Below, one piece after another: positions 8,191 to 18,763 of a stretch of DNA of 64,000 bases. The position numbers and the translations under genes were made by a program. How positions within the stretch are numbered: position 1 is the first letter of the stretch; each line of letters opens with the position of its first letter. The DNA lies in the NCBI RefSeq assembly GCF_001424045.1, contig NZ_LMQB01000028.1, positions 254,765 through 318,764 on the forward strand, given 5' to 3'. The stretch comes from Rhizobium sp. Leaf371 (GTDB lineage: Bacteria; Pseudomonadota; Alphaproteobacteria; Rhizobiales; Rhizobiaceae). Under the pieces are notes generated by a model. The model made no database searches. It was not told the DNA's origin and saw only the letters and a program-made list of their open reading frames with translations.

Positions 8191-9435
8191 CTATCCCGTC
8201 ATTCCGATCGGCCCGGCTTTCGCGCCAAGAACGGTCGCCATCCTCCCCGGTGAGAAGATGCCGGCCGGATCGAGCTTGGCCTTGATGCGCGCGGAGAGGG
8301 CCGCGATCGGCTCCGGCTGCGGCTCGAACGCGGAAACGCCGGATCGCTGGTCATCGGATGCGCGGATCAGCGTCGCGTGTCCGCCACCGACGGCCGCGAT
8401 CGTCCGGCGCACGACGTCCGCCTGCGGCTGCCCGCTCATCTGCAGCCAGACGAGACCGCCCTGCCAGTCGTAGAGCGCGGCGATGTCGGCTTGCTGCCGA
8501 AGTGCGGCCACCAGCCTGTGGCCGGCGGTCGGCGCGACGGATACCCGCCACAGCGGCAGATCCTGTCGCACCTGCAACGGCGTCACGTCGCGAATGGCGC
8601 GCCATAAGGTGTTGCTGGCCAGGGCATCGAGCGTCTCGACGGATGCGAAAGCCGAGAGCCTCGCTGCGAGCGCGGTGACGCGCACGGCAACCGATGCCGA
8701 CAGGCCTTCGAGGCGCAGAGCCGTCCAAACTGTCTTCCGGCCAAGGATATCGGAGAACGGCTGCGCCAAGGCCTGCGGAATGTGGGCCGCAGCGGAAACG
8801 TCGCTTGCCTGCGCCATGGCTGCCGCCATCGCCTGGCTGGCCGTCGCGTCATCGAGGCCCGGCAAGAGGATCGTCGCTTCCGTTTCCGGCCGTGGCAGCA
8901 CGCGGAAGGTCACCTCGGTAACGAAGCCGAGCGTGCCGTGCGATCCTGCCAGGAGCTTGACGAGATCGAGGCCCGTCACATTCTTCATCACCCGCCCGCC
9001 GGCACGGATCGCCTCGCCGCGTCCATTGACGAAACGCAGTCCGAGCAGGCTGTCGCGCGCCGCCCCGGCCGACAGGCGGCGCGGGCCCGAGGCGTTGGAG
9101 AGGAAGACGCCGCCGATGGTCGGAGCGCCCTGCGTGTTCAGAAGGCCGCGATGGTCGATCGGCTCGAAGGCGAGCATCTGGTTGTTGGCGGCAAGAACCG
9201 CCTCTAGGTCGGACAGCGGCGTTCCGGCCCGAGCCGTCATCACCATCTCGCCGGGGTCGTAATCGACAATGCCGGCAAGGCCGGTGGAACAGAGCACGGC
9301 CCGCGCTTGCACGCGATTGCCGAGACCCGCCCGCGTGTTGCCGCCGAGGAGGGAGAGGGCCGTGCCCGTGCCGGCCGCATGGCGGATCACCTCGCAGGCT
9401 TCCGCCTCGGTTTGCGGACGATGGACATCGCTCAT
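8191..9435 (-). CDS. glcE: Glycolate oxidase FAD-binding subunit GlcE
   Basis: A 414-residue FAD-binding (PCMH-type) protein, second subunit of glycolate oxidase. The FAD region includes LSLLGGNTRAGLGNRVQ near residue 25, RAGTPLSDLEAVLA near 74 and GGVFLSNASGPRR near 111. The start at 9435 gives MSDVHRPQ and overlaps the glcD stop by ATGA (9432-9435). The open frame extends upstream antisense to codon-biased DNA, but that extension lies inside glcD and is not coding. Somewhat longer than E. coli GlcE (350), as usual in rhizobia. Confidence 0.93.
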   Translation of the reverse strand: MSDVHRPQTEAEACEVIRHAAGTGTALSLLGGNTRAGLGNRVQARAVLCSTGLAGIVDYDPGEMVMTARAGTPLSDLEAVLAANNQMLAFEPIDHRGLLNTQGAPTIGGVFLSNASGPRRLSAGAARDSLLGLRFVNGRGEAIRAGGRVMKNVTGLDLVKLLAGSHGTLGFVTEVTFRVLPRPETEATILLPGLDDATASQAMAAAMAQASDVSAAAHIPQALAQPFSDILGRKTVWTALRLEGLSASVAVRVTALAARLSAFASVETLDALASNTLWRAIRDVTPLQVRQDLPLWRVSVAPTAGHRLVAALRQQADIAALYDWQGGLVWLQMSGQPQADVVRRTIAAVGGGHATLIRASDDQRSGVSAFEPQPEPIAALSARIKAKLDPAGIFSPGRMATVLGAKAGPIGMTG

Positions 9436-10871
9436 GCTGCGGGCCGTCCTTCCAGCGGGAAGACCTTGGACGGGTTCAACAGCCAGTCCGCGTCGAAGGC
9501 GTAGCGCACGGCCATCTGCTGGGCGAGATCGGCATCCGAGAACTGAAAGCGCATCAGGTCGCGCTTCTCGATGCCGACGCCGTGTTCGCCGGTCAGGCAG
9601 CCGCCCGCCTCCACGCAGACCTTGAGGATTTCGTTGCCCGCATCTTCGGCCTTGGCGGCTTCCGCCGGGTCGTTGGCGTCGAAGAGGATGAGCGGATGCA
9701 TATTGCCGTCGCCGGCATGGAACACGTTGGCGACGCGCAGGCCGAGCCCGGTGCAGATTTCCTCCGTCCGCTGCAGCACGTGCGACAGCTTGCCGAGCGG
9801 CACCGTGCCGTCCATGCAGATATAGTCGGCGATGCGCCCGGTCGCGCCGAACGCCGACTTGCGACCCTTCCAGATCAGCGCGGCCTCGGTTGCCGACTGG
9901 CTTTCGCGCACCGTCATAACGCTGTGGCGGCGGGCGATGGTGACGATCGCGGCCAGCATCGCCTCCATCTCCGCCTCCGAACCCTCGACCTCGATGATCA
10001 GCAGCGCGCCGACATGGAGCGGATAGCCCGCCTTGGCAAAGGCCTCGCAGATCTCGATCGCCTGGCGGTCCATGAACTCGATCGCGACCGGAATGATGCC
10101 GGCGCCGATAATCTCGGCGACGCAGGCGCCGGCCTCCTGCGATGTGGCAAAGCCGAACAGCACCGGCCGGGCGCCCTCGGCTTTCGCCAGAATCCGCACA
10201 GTCGCCTCGGTGACGATGCCGAGCTGCCCTTCCGAGCCGCAGACGAGCCCAAGCAGGTCGTAGCCTGCGGCATCGAGATGGGCGCCGCCGAGCGTGATGA
10301 CGGTACCATCCATCAGCACCATGGTCACGCCGAGCAGATTGTTGGTGGTGACGCCATATTTGAGGCAATGCGCGCCGCCCGAGTTCATGCCGATATTGCC
10401 GCCGATGGTGCAGGCAAGCTGGGAACTGGGGTCCGGCGCATAGAAGAAGCCCTCCGGCCCGACCGTCTCGGAAATCGACAGGTTGGTGACCCCCGCCTGC
10501 ACCCGCGCGACCCGGTTGTCGAGATCGACGTCGAGGATGGCGGACATGCGCGACAGACCGAGCACCACGGCATCCGGTTGCGGAATGGCTCCGCCGCAGA
10601 GCGAGGTGCCCGCGCCGCGCGGCACGACGGGAATGCCGTGACGGTTGCAATAGGCGAGTACGGCGGACACTTCCTGCGTCGTGCGGGGCAGGGCGACGGC
10701 GAGCGGCAGCTGGCGATAGGCGACATAGGCATCCGTCTCGAACGGCACCAGTTCGCGTGCTTCGTGCACCAGTCCGCCATCCGGCAGAAGAGCGGCGAGA
10801 TCGGCGATGATCCGCGCCCGCTGCGACAACACTGCGGCACGCGGCGGCAGAAAGGCGATGGGTTGCGACAC
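9432..10871 (-). CDS. glcD: Glycolate oxidase catalytic FAD subunit GlcD
   Basis: A 479-residue FAD-linked oxidase of the glycolate/D-lactate family, oxidising glycolate (or a related 2-hydroxy acid) to the 2-oxo acid. The FAD-binding segment includes VVPRGAGTSLCGGAIPQ near residue 71 and CTIGGNIGMNSGGAH near 150. The C-terminal oxidase domain contains GDGNMHPLI and GEHGVGIEKRD, the conserved flavin-contact motifs. I chose the GTG at 10869-10871 because GGAGGAGA sits six bases upstream and the length then fits E. coli GlcD (499); longer in-frame starts lack this site. It is the first gene of glcDEF and follows the aldehyde dehydrogenase by 128 bases. Confidence 0.95.
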   Translation of the reverse strand: MSQPIAFLPPRAAVLSQRARIIADLAALLPDGGLVHEARELVPFETDAYVAYRQLPLAVALPRTTQEVSAVLAYCNRHGIPVVPRGAGTSLCGGAIPQPDAVVLGLSRMSAILDVDLDNRVARVQAGVTNLSISETVGPEGFFYAPDPSSQLACTIGGNIGMNSGGAHCLKYGVTTNNLLGVTMVLMDGTVITLGGAHLDAAGYDLLGLVCGSEGQLGIVTEATVRILAKAEGARPVLFGFATSQEAGACVAEIIGAGIIPVAIEFMDRQAIEICEAFAKAGYPLHVGALLIIEVEGSEAEMEAMLAAIVTIARRHSVMTVRESQSATEAALIWKGRKSAFGATGRIADYICMDGTVPLGKLSHVLQRTEEICTGLGLRVANVFHAGDGNMHPLILFDANDPAEAAKAEDAGNEILKVCVEAGGCLTGEHGVGIEKRDLMRFQFSDADLAQQMAVRYAFDADWLLNPSKVFPLEGRPAA

Positions 10872-10999
10872 GGTCTCTCCTCCCCGTGAATGGTGCTCGT
10901 TGCATCCGTGAGGGGAGTATAGGCATCCTGCCGTGGTGCGCGAGAGGAAATGCGGATCGGGCGATAAAAGACCGGATCGCGGTCCGACCCGGAGAGGCC

Positions 11000-12457
11000 T
11001 CAGCGGCCCTCGTCCGGGCCCGGCTTGCGCGCTTTCGACAGGCGGCCGATCTTGTGCCACGCAGAGAGCCGCGCGAGCCGCCCATAGGGCGGCATCATGC
11101 CAGCGAGCCTCGCAATGTCCATGCGGGGTTGGATGTAGATCGACCTTGCATGGCTGAAGGTCCGGAACCCGTCCCGTCCGTGATAGGCGCCCATCCCCGA
11201 GGGGCCGATGCCACCGAAGGGAAGGTCGTCCGGAAGCGCGTGAAAAAGAACGTCGTTGATGGTCACGCCACCGGAAATCGTGCGCTCGACCACGTGGCGC
11301 TGTTCCGTGGTGTCCTCTCCGAAGTAATAGAGGGCGAGGGGATGCGCGCGTCGATGAACCTGCGCAATCGCGTCCGCCATATCGTGGTAGCGCCGGATCG
11401 GAAGGATCGGGCCGAAAATCTCTTCCTGCATCACCCGCATGTCGTCGGTCGCGCCGCGGATGATGTGCAGAGGCATCTTGCGCCCGTTCGCACGGGAAAA
11501 ATCCTCCTTGGCGGGATTGACGACCTCGATCTCGGCGCCCTTTGCGCGAGCGTCGTCCATCAGGCCGGTCAGGCGTGAGATATGCCGGTCGCTGATGATC
11601 GACGTGTAGTCCGGATTGTCGAGCATGGTCGGGTACATCCTCTCGACAGCGGCTTTCAGCCCCGCAACGACGGCGTCTTCATCCGCATCGCGCACCAGCA
11701 TGTAATCGGGTGCAAGGCACACCTGTCCGGCATTCAGCATTTTTCCCAGTGCCACGCGTCCGGTCGCGCGGGCGATATCGGCGCCGCTTCCGATGATGAC
11801 CGGCGATTTTCCGCCGAGTTCCAGCGTGACCGGGACAAGATTGTCGGCGGCGGCATGAAGGATATGGCGGGCAATATCCGTTGCCCCGGTGAAGATCAGA
11901 TGATCGAAGCGGAGTGCCGAGAAGGTCCGGCCGACGTCGGCACCCCCTGTCACGAAGCTCACTTCATCGTCTTCGAAATAGCGACCGGCCACCGCCGAGA
12001 AGACGGCATTGGTTGCCGGTGTGTATTCGCTGGTCTTGACCATCGCGCGGTTGCCGGCCGCGAGAACGCCGGCCATCGGCGTCATGATGAGGTTGATCGG
12101 AAAATTCCAGGGCGCGATGATCCCCACGACACCCTTCGGCTGATACTCGACCTGTGCCCGCGCGCCGAGCAGTGAGAGCGGAAACTGCAGGGGCCGCCGC
12201 TCCGGCTTCGACCATGCGTGCAGGTTCTTTGCGGCGTGGTCGAGCGCACCGATCGAGACGGCGATATCGGTCAGCATGGATTGCTCGACGCTGCGATGCC
12301 CGAAATCCTCCGAGAGTGCTGCGCAGAAGGTTTTGGCATTGTCTCGGATCATCGATGCCGCGCGCTTCAGTCGATCAATGCGAAGAGAGACCGGCTCCGG
12401 CAGGGCGGTCAGGAAGGCGCGGCGTTGTTTGGCGAGAAGGGCGTCGAGATCGGTCAT
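11000..12457 (-). CDS. Aldehyde dehydrogenase, coniferyl-aldehyde-dehydrogenase-like
   Basis: A 485-residue NAD(P)-dependent aldehyde dehydrogenase. Motifs: GIIAPWNFPINL near residue 110, the general-base glutamate in LELGGKSP, and the catalytic cysteine in NAGQVCLAPDY. The pattern, with the C-terminal GGVTINDVLFH and FGGIGPSGMGAYHG stretches, fits the coniferyl aldehyde dehydrogenase (CalB)/class 3 branch. Start ATG at 12457 begins MTDLDALLAKQRRAF. The GMC oxidoreductase gene ends eight bases upstream, so alcohol and aldehyde oxidation are encoded in tandem. The natural aldehyde is not evident. Confidence 0.9.
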   Translation of the reverse strand: MTDLDALLAKQRRAFLTALPEPVSLRIDRLKRAASMIRDNAKTFCAALSEDFGHRSVEQSMLTDIAVSIGALDHAAKNLHAWSKPERRPLQFPLSLLGARAQVEYQPKGVVGIIAPWNFPINLIMTPMAGVLAAGNRAMVKTSEYTPATNAVFSAVAGRYFEDDEVSFVTGGADVGRTFSALRFDHLIFTGATDIARHILHAAADNLVPVTLELGGKSPVIIGSGADIARATGRVALGKMLNAGQVCLAPDYMLVRDADEDAVVAGLKAAVERMYPTMLDNPDYTSIISDRHISRLTGLMDDARAKGAEIEVVNPAKEDFSRANGRKMPLHIIRGATDDMRVMQEEIFGPILPIRRYHDMADAIAQVHRRAHPLALYYFGEDTTEQRHVVERTISGGVTINDVLFHALPDDLPFGGIGPSGMGAYHGRDGFRTFSHARSIYIQPRMDIARLAGMMPPYGRLARLSAWHKIGRLSKARKPGPDEGR

Positions 12458-12465
12458 GGCTGACT

Positions 12466-14070
12466 CTATCGGTTCACGGAGCGCAGGATCAAGTCGGCGG
12501 CCCGCTCGCCGATCATGGCACTCGGCGCTTGGGTATTGCCGCTGACGAGTGTCGGCATGATCGAAGCGTCTGCGATACGCAGGCCCGAGACGCCGCGGAC
12601 GCGCAGCTCCGGATCGACAACGGACGCCGGATCGCTGCCCATCCGGCAGGTACCGACAGGGTGGTAGATCGTATCGGCGTGGTTGCGAATGCTTGCCTCG
12701 ATCGCTGCATCGTCCTGCGGATCGAGCGCACGGAACGGGCGACCCCTGTGCTGCTCGAAAGCCGGTTGCCGGAGGATATGCTCGGCGATGCGCACGCCCT
12801 CGATCAGCGTCCGAAGGTCGCCGGCATCGGAGAGATAGCGCGGATCGATGAGGAGCGGGCGCGTCGGATCGGCATTCGCCAGCGTTACGGTGCCCCGGCT
12901 GGCGGGACGCAGAACGCAGACGTGAAGCGAGATGCCTGTCTTGAGGAGGATGCGGCGCGCATGATCGTCCACCAGACCGATGGTGAAATGAAACTGAAGA
13001 TCCGGCCGATCCACCAGGGGCGAGGATCGCACGAACCCGCCCGCTTCTGCAAAGTTGCTGGAGAGGCTTCCCCGCCGTCTCCGCAGGAACGGCAGGATGC
13101 CGCGCACCAGCGGAATCGATCCGAGAGGCGTCGTTCCGATTGCTCCGCCGCCGCGGATGAGCCTGCTGCTGATATGGTCGAGATGATCCTGCAGGTTGGC
13201 ACCCACCTGCGTCCTGTCGGAGATGACGGCGATCCCATGCCGGCGCAGATTTTCCGCCGGGCCGACGCCGGAGAGCATGAGAAGTTGCGGTGTACCGAAG
13301 GCGCCGCCGGCCAGCACGATTTCGCCGCGTGCGGTGATGGTGCGGGTTCGTCCGCCGTGTCGGACCTCCACTCCGGTGGCCCTGTTCTGCTCGAAGGTCA
13401 GGCGCACGGCCTGCGTATCGGACAGCACTGCGAGGTTCGGGCCGCGCCGCGTGTGGATATAGGCCCGGCCGGCATCGAAGCGGCGGCCGTCTTTCTGGAA
13501 CAGCTGGTATGCACCGAACCCCTCCTGGGTCGGCCCGTTGAAGTCGCTGTTCAGCGGATAGCCCGCCTGTTCTGCCGCGGTGATGAAATCGCCGGTCAGC
13601 GCGACATCCGTCCACAGGTCGTCCACGTGCAGAGGTCCGCCTTTTCCGTGAAAGGCGTCCGCTCCGCGGGTATTGTCCTCCCCGCGCAGAAAAAGCGGCA
13701 GGACGTCGCGCCAGCCCCAGCCGATGCATCCCGCGGCCGCCCAGCCATCGTAGTCTTCCGCCTGCCCGCGCATGTAGATCATCGCATTGATGAGGCTGCT
13801 GCCCCCGACGCCGCGGCCACGCGGCTGGAAGCCGCGCCGACCGTTGAGTTCCGGCTGCGGAACAGTCTCATAGGCATAATTGTGGCGATTGCGACGGCCG
13901 ACGAGGCCGCTGATGCCGGCCGGTATGGAGACCAGCATGTTGCCCGTTGCCGGCCCCGTCTCGACCAGTGCGATCCGCCAGTCGGGCCGGGCCTCCGAGA
14001 TCCGCGCCGCCGTCGCGCAACCTCCGGGGCCCGCGCCGATCACGATGATGTCGAAAACATCCGCGCTCAT
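12466..14070 (-). CDS. GMC-family FAD alcohol dehydrogenase (choline-dehydrogenase-like)
   Basis: A 534-residue glucose-methanol-choline oxidoreductase. The N-terminal dinucleotide fold is IIVIGAGPGGCATA, followed by the GMC signatures RGVGGSSLINAMIYMRG near residue 75 and GAFGTPQLLMLSGVGP near 250. The catalytic histidine region NHADTIYHPVGTCRMG is near 450 and a second catalytic residue lies in SGNTQAPS. It oxidises a primary alcohol to the aldehyde, presumably feeding the downstream aldehyde dehydrogenase. Start ATG at 14070 (MSADVFDIIV) overlaps the stop of a possible 70-codon gene by ATGA. Related enzymes act on choline, polyethylene glycol or alkanols; I cannot decide among these. Confidence 0.92.
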   Translation of the reverse strand: MSADVFDIIVIGAGPGGCATAARISEARPDWRIALVETGPATGNMLVSIPAGISGLVGRRNRHNYAYETVPQPELNGRRGFQPRGRGVGGSSLINAMIYMRGQAEDYDGWAAAGCIGWGWRDVLPLFLRGEDNTRGADAFHGKGGPLHVDDLWTDVALTGDFITAAEQAGYPLNSDFNGPTQEGFGAYQLFQKDGRRFDAGRAYIHTRRGPNLAVLSDTQAVRLTFEQNRATGVEVRHGGRTRTITARGEIVLAGGAFGTPQLLMLSGVGPAENLRRHGIAVISDRTQVGANLQDHLDHISSRLIRGGGAIGTTPLGSIPLVRGILPFLRRRRGSLSSNFAEAGGFVRSSPLVDRPDLQFHFTIGLVDDHARRILLKTGISLHVCVLRPASRGTVTLANADPTRPLLIDPRYLSDAGDLRTLIEGVRIAEHILRQPAFEQHRGRPFRALDPQDDAAIEASIRNHADTIYHPVGTCRMGSDPASVVDPELRVRGVSGLRIADASIMPTLVSGNTQAPSAMIGERAADLILRSVNR

Positions 14071-14279
14071 GCCGCGCGCCGCAGGATTTCGACCCGGCAA
14101 TGTCTCCTCGGACGGGAGAACCGGACGGCGTCTACCATCGGCAGCGACGGTTTCAGATTGTCGGCAGAGGCGCTCCACCGCCAACCCTGCTCACGGCACG
14201 CGACCGCCAGGGCTCGGCGCCATGGCGCAGATCGCACCTCTCCTGCGGGCGTCACGGTCACGTGGATCCTCCCTCCCAT
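14067..14279 (-). CDS. Possible small basic protein upstream of GMC gene
   Basis: A 70-codon frame not recognised as any family. It is Arg/Trp-rich with no membrane segment. Two features favour it being real: a GGGAGG ribosome site placed about five bases before its ATG, and an ATGA overlap with the GMC start, a coupling pattern used throughout this window. Against it are its lack of recognisable homology and biased composition. The rest of the gap up to 14465 (about 185 bases) holds no feature I can support. Confidence 0.35.
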   Translation of the reverse strand: MGGRIHVTVTPAGEVRSAPWRRALAVACREQGWRWSASADNLKPSLPMVDAVRFSRPRRHCRVEILRRAA

Positions 14280-14465
14280 CGCGGCCTCCCATTCCGGATC
14301 GCTATTTTAGCGATGCCGGAACGGTGGGCGCTCGCCGCCCGTCTGTCAAGCGCTTGTCTCGCGGCGGAAGCAAGGCATGCGCATCGGCACGGCGGGGCCT
14401 GTCGCACCGGCCATGGCGCACGGGTCTATTGACGCGTGGGGGAAGAATGGAAAGCCGATCGGTTC

Positions 14466-15071
14466 TCAGCAGAATCCGTTGAGCTTCAGGATCTTGTGGG
14501 CTTCGATCGTCGCCTGAAGGTCGGTCTCCGAGGAGCGGTTTCCGGCGTTCGCATCGGGGTGATGGAGCTTGATTCGCTCCTTGTAGCGCCGGTTGATCTG
14601 ATCCGCCGTGGCATCGTGCGGCAGGCCGAGCGTTTCGAAGGCCTTCGCTTCGAGCACTTTCAGTTTCCGCGCCTGTGCCTCCCGCTTCTGCATCAGGCGT
14701 TCGGCCGCACTCTTCCGGGCGTTCAGGGACTTTGCCGAACCCGAGCGCACGGTAAAGGGCATCGGCAGTTCGGTTGCTTCCTGGATCGGCTTGCCGAAGC
14801 TCGGCCGCGCGCCGCTGATCGCGTCGCGCTGGTAGCGCGCAACGACCGGGTCGGAGAGATCAGGTGAGAAGTTGTAGCCCTTGTTGTATTCCTTGATGTG
14901 GTCGAGGCAGAACATCAGGAACAGGCCTTCACCGCCGAGACCGACCGGTGCGCGATGCGTCCCGGTCTTCTCGCACCCCTGCCATTGACACTGCGGCCCC
15001 GTGGGCGCCTCAGAGGCTTTGGACTTCTTCTTGGCCGACTTGAGGCCGACGAAAATTCGTGAATCAGACAT
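14466..15071 (-). CDS. J-domain protein with N-terminal Cys/His motif
   Basis: A 201-residue protein with a C-terminal J-domain (about residues 140-198). AFETLGLPHDATADQINR and the HPD tripeptide in LHHPDAN are clear. J-domains normally stimulate the ATPase of DnaK; here the domain is at the C-terminus, not the N-terminus. The N-terminal part has CQWQGCEKTGTHRAP and FCLDHIKEYN, a C-x4-C ... C-x2-H arrangement that could bind zinc. A basic, coiled-coil-prone linker (about 105-140) joins them. This architecture is common as a conserved uncharacterised protein in Hyphomicrobiales. It stands alone. Confidence 0.88.
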   Translation of the reverse strand: MSDSRIFVGLKSAKKKSKASEAPTGPQCQWQGCEKTGTHRAPVGLGGEGLFLMFCLDHIKEYNKGYNFSPDLSDPVVARYQRDAISGARPSFGKPIQEATELPMPFTVRSGSAKSLNARKSAAERLMQKREAQARKLKVLEAKAFETLGLPHDATADQINRRYKERIKLHHPDANAGNRSSETDLQATIEAHKILKLNGFC

Positions 15072-15180
15072 GCAGGGCTTATGCGATCAGACGCGCGATC
15101 CCGCAAGACCGCTTTGTGGGGTCAAGATCATTCTCTGGCGGTTCAGCACTTCACAATGTCGCGCGGCGCGGGTCGATCTC

Positions 15181-16128
15181 TCAGGCTTTGTGCTTTGCGA
15201 AGAGTGGTGCGGCGGCCAAAACCAGGAGGACGACGATGCCACCAAGGATCGCGCCGAAAACCGCTTGCACCAGCGTTGCCGCCAGCCAATGGACGACGTC
15301 GGGCAGGACGGGAACGACCGTCTGCGCAAACGCAGCGGTTGCCTCGACGATATGTTCCGGCTGCGCGATGCCGAATTCGGCAAGGCCATGAATGACGATG
15401 CTCCCGCCGACCCAGAGCATGGCGGCGGTTCCCACGATCGCGAGGATCTGCAGGAAGACCGGAACGCCCTTGACGAGGCCGTGCCCGACGGACCGGCCGA
15501 TACCGCCGCCTGTCGCGACCAGATGCAGGCCGATATCGTCGGCTTTGACGATGAAGGCCACGACACCGTAGACGGCGACCGTGATCAGGATGCCGACGGC
15601 GGCCAGCACCGCAACCTGCGTCACGAGGTTCGAGGCGGAGACGCCGGCAAGCGTCAGCGCCATGATTTCGGCCGAAAGAATGAAGTCCGTCCGAATGGCG
15701 CCGGAGACCTTCTGCTCTTCGAGCGTCGCCGGATCGACGGTCGAGGCCGCGGTCGCGTCGGCATGGCCGTGTCCCGACAGCGCGGAATGGATTTTCTCCG
15801 CGCCCTCGAAGCAGAGATAGGTGCCGCCGATCATCAGCAGCGGGGTGATCAGCCACGGCGCGAAGCTGCCCATGAGCAGACAGGCGGGCAGCAGGAAGAC
15901 GAGCTTGTTGCGCAAGGAGCCCTTGGCGATCCGCCAGATGATCGGCAGTTCCCGGCTTGGCGACAGTCCGACCACATAGGTCGGTGTTACCGCGGTATCG
16001 TCGATGACGACGCCTGCGGCCTTGATGCTGGCCTTCGCGGTCTGCGCCCCGACATCGTCGAGAGAGGCGGCCGCAAGCTTTGCGATGGCCGCGATGTCAT
16101 CCAGTAGCGCTATCAAGCCTGTCGCCAA
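15181..16128 (-). CDS. DUF808 (YedI-like) inner-membrane protein
   Basis: A 315-residue polytopic membrane protein of the DUF808/YedI family, function unknown. The N-terminus LIALLDDIAAIAKLAAASLD and the segment KAAGVVIDDTAVTPTYV are diagnostic. Several hydrophobic helices follow from about residue 85, including two long ones at the C-terminus. No ATG fits the conserved N-terminus. I chose TTG at 16126-16128 because AAAGG lies eight bases upstream and it gives M-A-T-G-L-I, matching relatives. It is divergent from ppk2 across 285 bases that hold no gene. Confidence 0.88.
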   Translation of the reverse strand: MATGLIALLDDIAAIAKLAAASLDDVGAQTAKASIKAAGVVIDDTAVTPTYVVGLSPSRELPIIWRIAKGSLRNKLVFLLPACLLMGSFAPWLITPLLMIGGTYLCFEGAEKIHSALSGHGHADATAASTVDPATLEEQKVSGAIRTDFILSAEIMALTLAGVSASNLVTQVAVLAAVGILITVAVYGVVAFIVKADDIGLHLVATGGGIGRSVGHGLVKGVPVFLQILAIVGTAAMLWVGGSIVIHGLAEFGIAQPEHIVEATAAFAQTVVPVLPDVVHWLAATLVQAVFGAILGGIVVLLVLAAAPLFAKHKA

Positions 16129-16413
16129 CGCAACGTCCTTTCCCGTCCGATGCCGGACCCGGACCCGGGAACATGCTGGCATCGCAATGCAATTGCAGTT
16201 TCGATCGCTGTGCAGCGTTATTGGCTGCGCACGCAGACAGGGCCGCAAGACGGCTTTCGAGTCAACGTCCAAGTCTCTGCATTCGAACGATGATCCGCAA
16301 AAATCAGGACAATGCGGCCTTGCATCGTCGGCCATGAGACGATCGTCATTCTGCTGACACAGGAAAGGCTGTAACGTCCCGCATTGCTTGACCTTATCCT
16401 TTCCGGAGCCTCC

Positions 16414-17370
16414 ATGAACATCAACGACCCGGCCCAGCTCGCACGAATCAAGGCGGAAATCATCGACAGTTTCGACGAAGAGCTGGAAATGCAGATGGAA
16501 GAGGATCGCCTGGACGATCTTCTTGACGATGGCGTGGAGCCGACGGCCGAGCAGCTGCTCGATCGCAAGGTCTATTTCCGAGAGCTGTTCCGCCTTCAGC
16601 ATGAGCTGGTGCGTCTGCAGGATTGGGTCCAGCACAAGAAGCTGAAGGTCGTCGTGCTGTTCGAGGGACGCGATTCCGCCGGCAAGGGTGGGGCCATCAA
16701 GCGCGTGACGCAGAGGCTCAACCCGCGCGTCTGCCGCGTGGTCGCGCTGCCGGCGCCGTCCGAGCGCGAGCGTCACCAGTGGTATTTCCAGCGATACGTG
16801 CAGCATCTGCCGACCGCCGGCGAGATCGTGCTGTTCGACCGCAGCTGGTACAACCGGGCCGGCGTGGAGCGCGTGATGGGCTTCTGCACGCCCGACGAGC
16901 TGGAGGAGTTCTTCCAGTCCGTTCCCCAGTTCGAGACCATGCTCGTTCGCTCGGGCATCATCCTCATCAAATACTGGTTCTCGATCACCGACGAGGAGCA
17001 GGCCTTCCGCTTCAACATGCGGATCCGCGACCCCTTGAAGCAGTGGAAGCTGTCTCCGATGGACCTGGAGAGCCGCATTCACTGGGAGGCCTACACCAAG
17101 GCCAAGGAGGATATGCTGGAGCGCACGCACCGCCCGGAGTCCCCCTGGTGGGTGGTGGATGCCGTCGACAAGCGCAAGGCGCGCCTGAACTGCATTTCGC
17201 ATCTCCTGCAGCAGATCCCCTACGAGGACGTGCCGAAGACGTCGATCGAACTGCCGGATCGCACCCGCAATGCCGATTACTACCGCAAGCCCGTGCCGAC
17301 GGACATGTACGTGCCGGACGAATATGGCGGCGCGACGGGCACGGACATGGCTCGGAAGAGCGGTCGCTAG
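16414..17370 (+). CDS. ppk2: Polyphosphate kinase 2 (class I PPK2)
   Basis: A 318-residue one-domain PPK2, which uses polyphosphate to phosphorylate nucleoside diphosphates (ADP or GDP). Walker A is EGRDSAGKGGAIKR near residue 88, the Walker B/lid region is LFDRSWYNRAGVERVMGF near 142, and RIRDPLKQWKLSPMDLES follows. Length and the single domain indicate class I. I chose the ATG at 16414 with CCGGAG just upstream; a TTG 30 bases earlier is also open but has no ribosome site. It is convergent with the esterase gene. Confidence 0.93.
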   Translation: MNINDPAQLARIKAEIIDSFDEELEMQMEEDRLDDLLDDGVEPTAEQLLDRKVYFRELFRLQHELVRLQDWVQHKKLKVVVLFEGRDSAGKGGAIKRVTQRLNPRVCRVVALPAPSERERHQWYFQRYVQHLPTAGEIVLFDRSWYNRAGVERVMGFCTPDELEEFFQSVPQFETMLVRSGIILIKYWFSITDEEQAFRFNMRIRDPLKQWKLSPMDLESRIHWEAYTKAKEDMLERTHRPESPWWVVDAVDKRKARLNCISHLLQQIPYEDVPKTSIELPDRTRNADYYRKPVPTDMYVPDEYGGATGTDMARKSGR

Positions 17371-17391
17371 GCTTCAGGCAACAAGCCGCCC

Positions 17392-18619
<1,228 letters not shown>

Positions 18620-18763
18620 TCAACCTCATCCCACAGGAAAACTACATCCGCGCGGCCTGTTTTCAACGGCGGCTCTGCAGGTTTCGATCGGGTGGCCTTC
18701 GTCCGGGACATCGAAGCGTCTCGAACGAAGGGGTGATGCGATGGCCGGGCGAAAGGCTCGCCG

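Noticed and set aside
8191-11085. A continuous 964-codon minus-strand frame that includes glcE
   Set aside because: Its upstream two-thirds lie inside glcD in another frame and show Arg/Ala/Gly-rich shadow composition; only the glcE part is coding.
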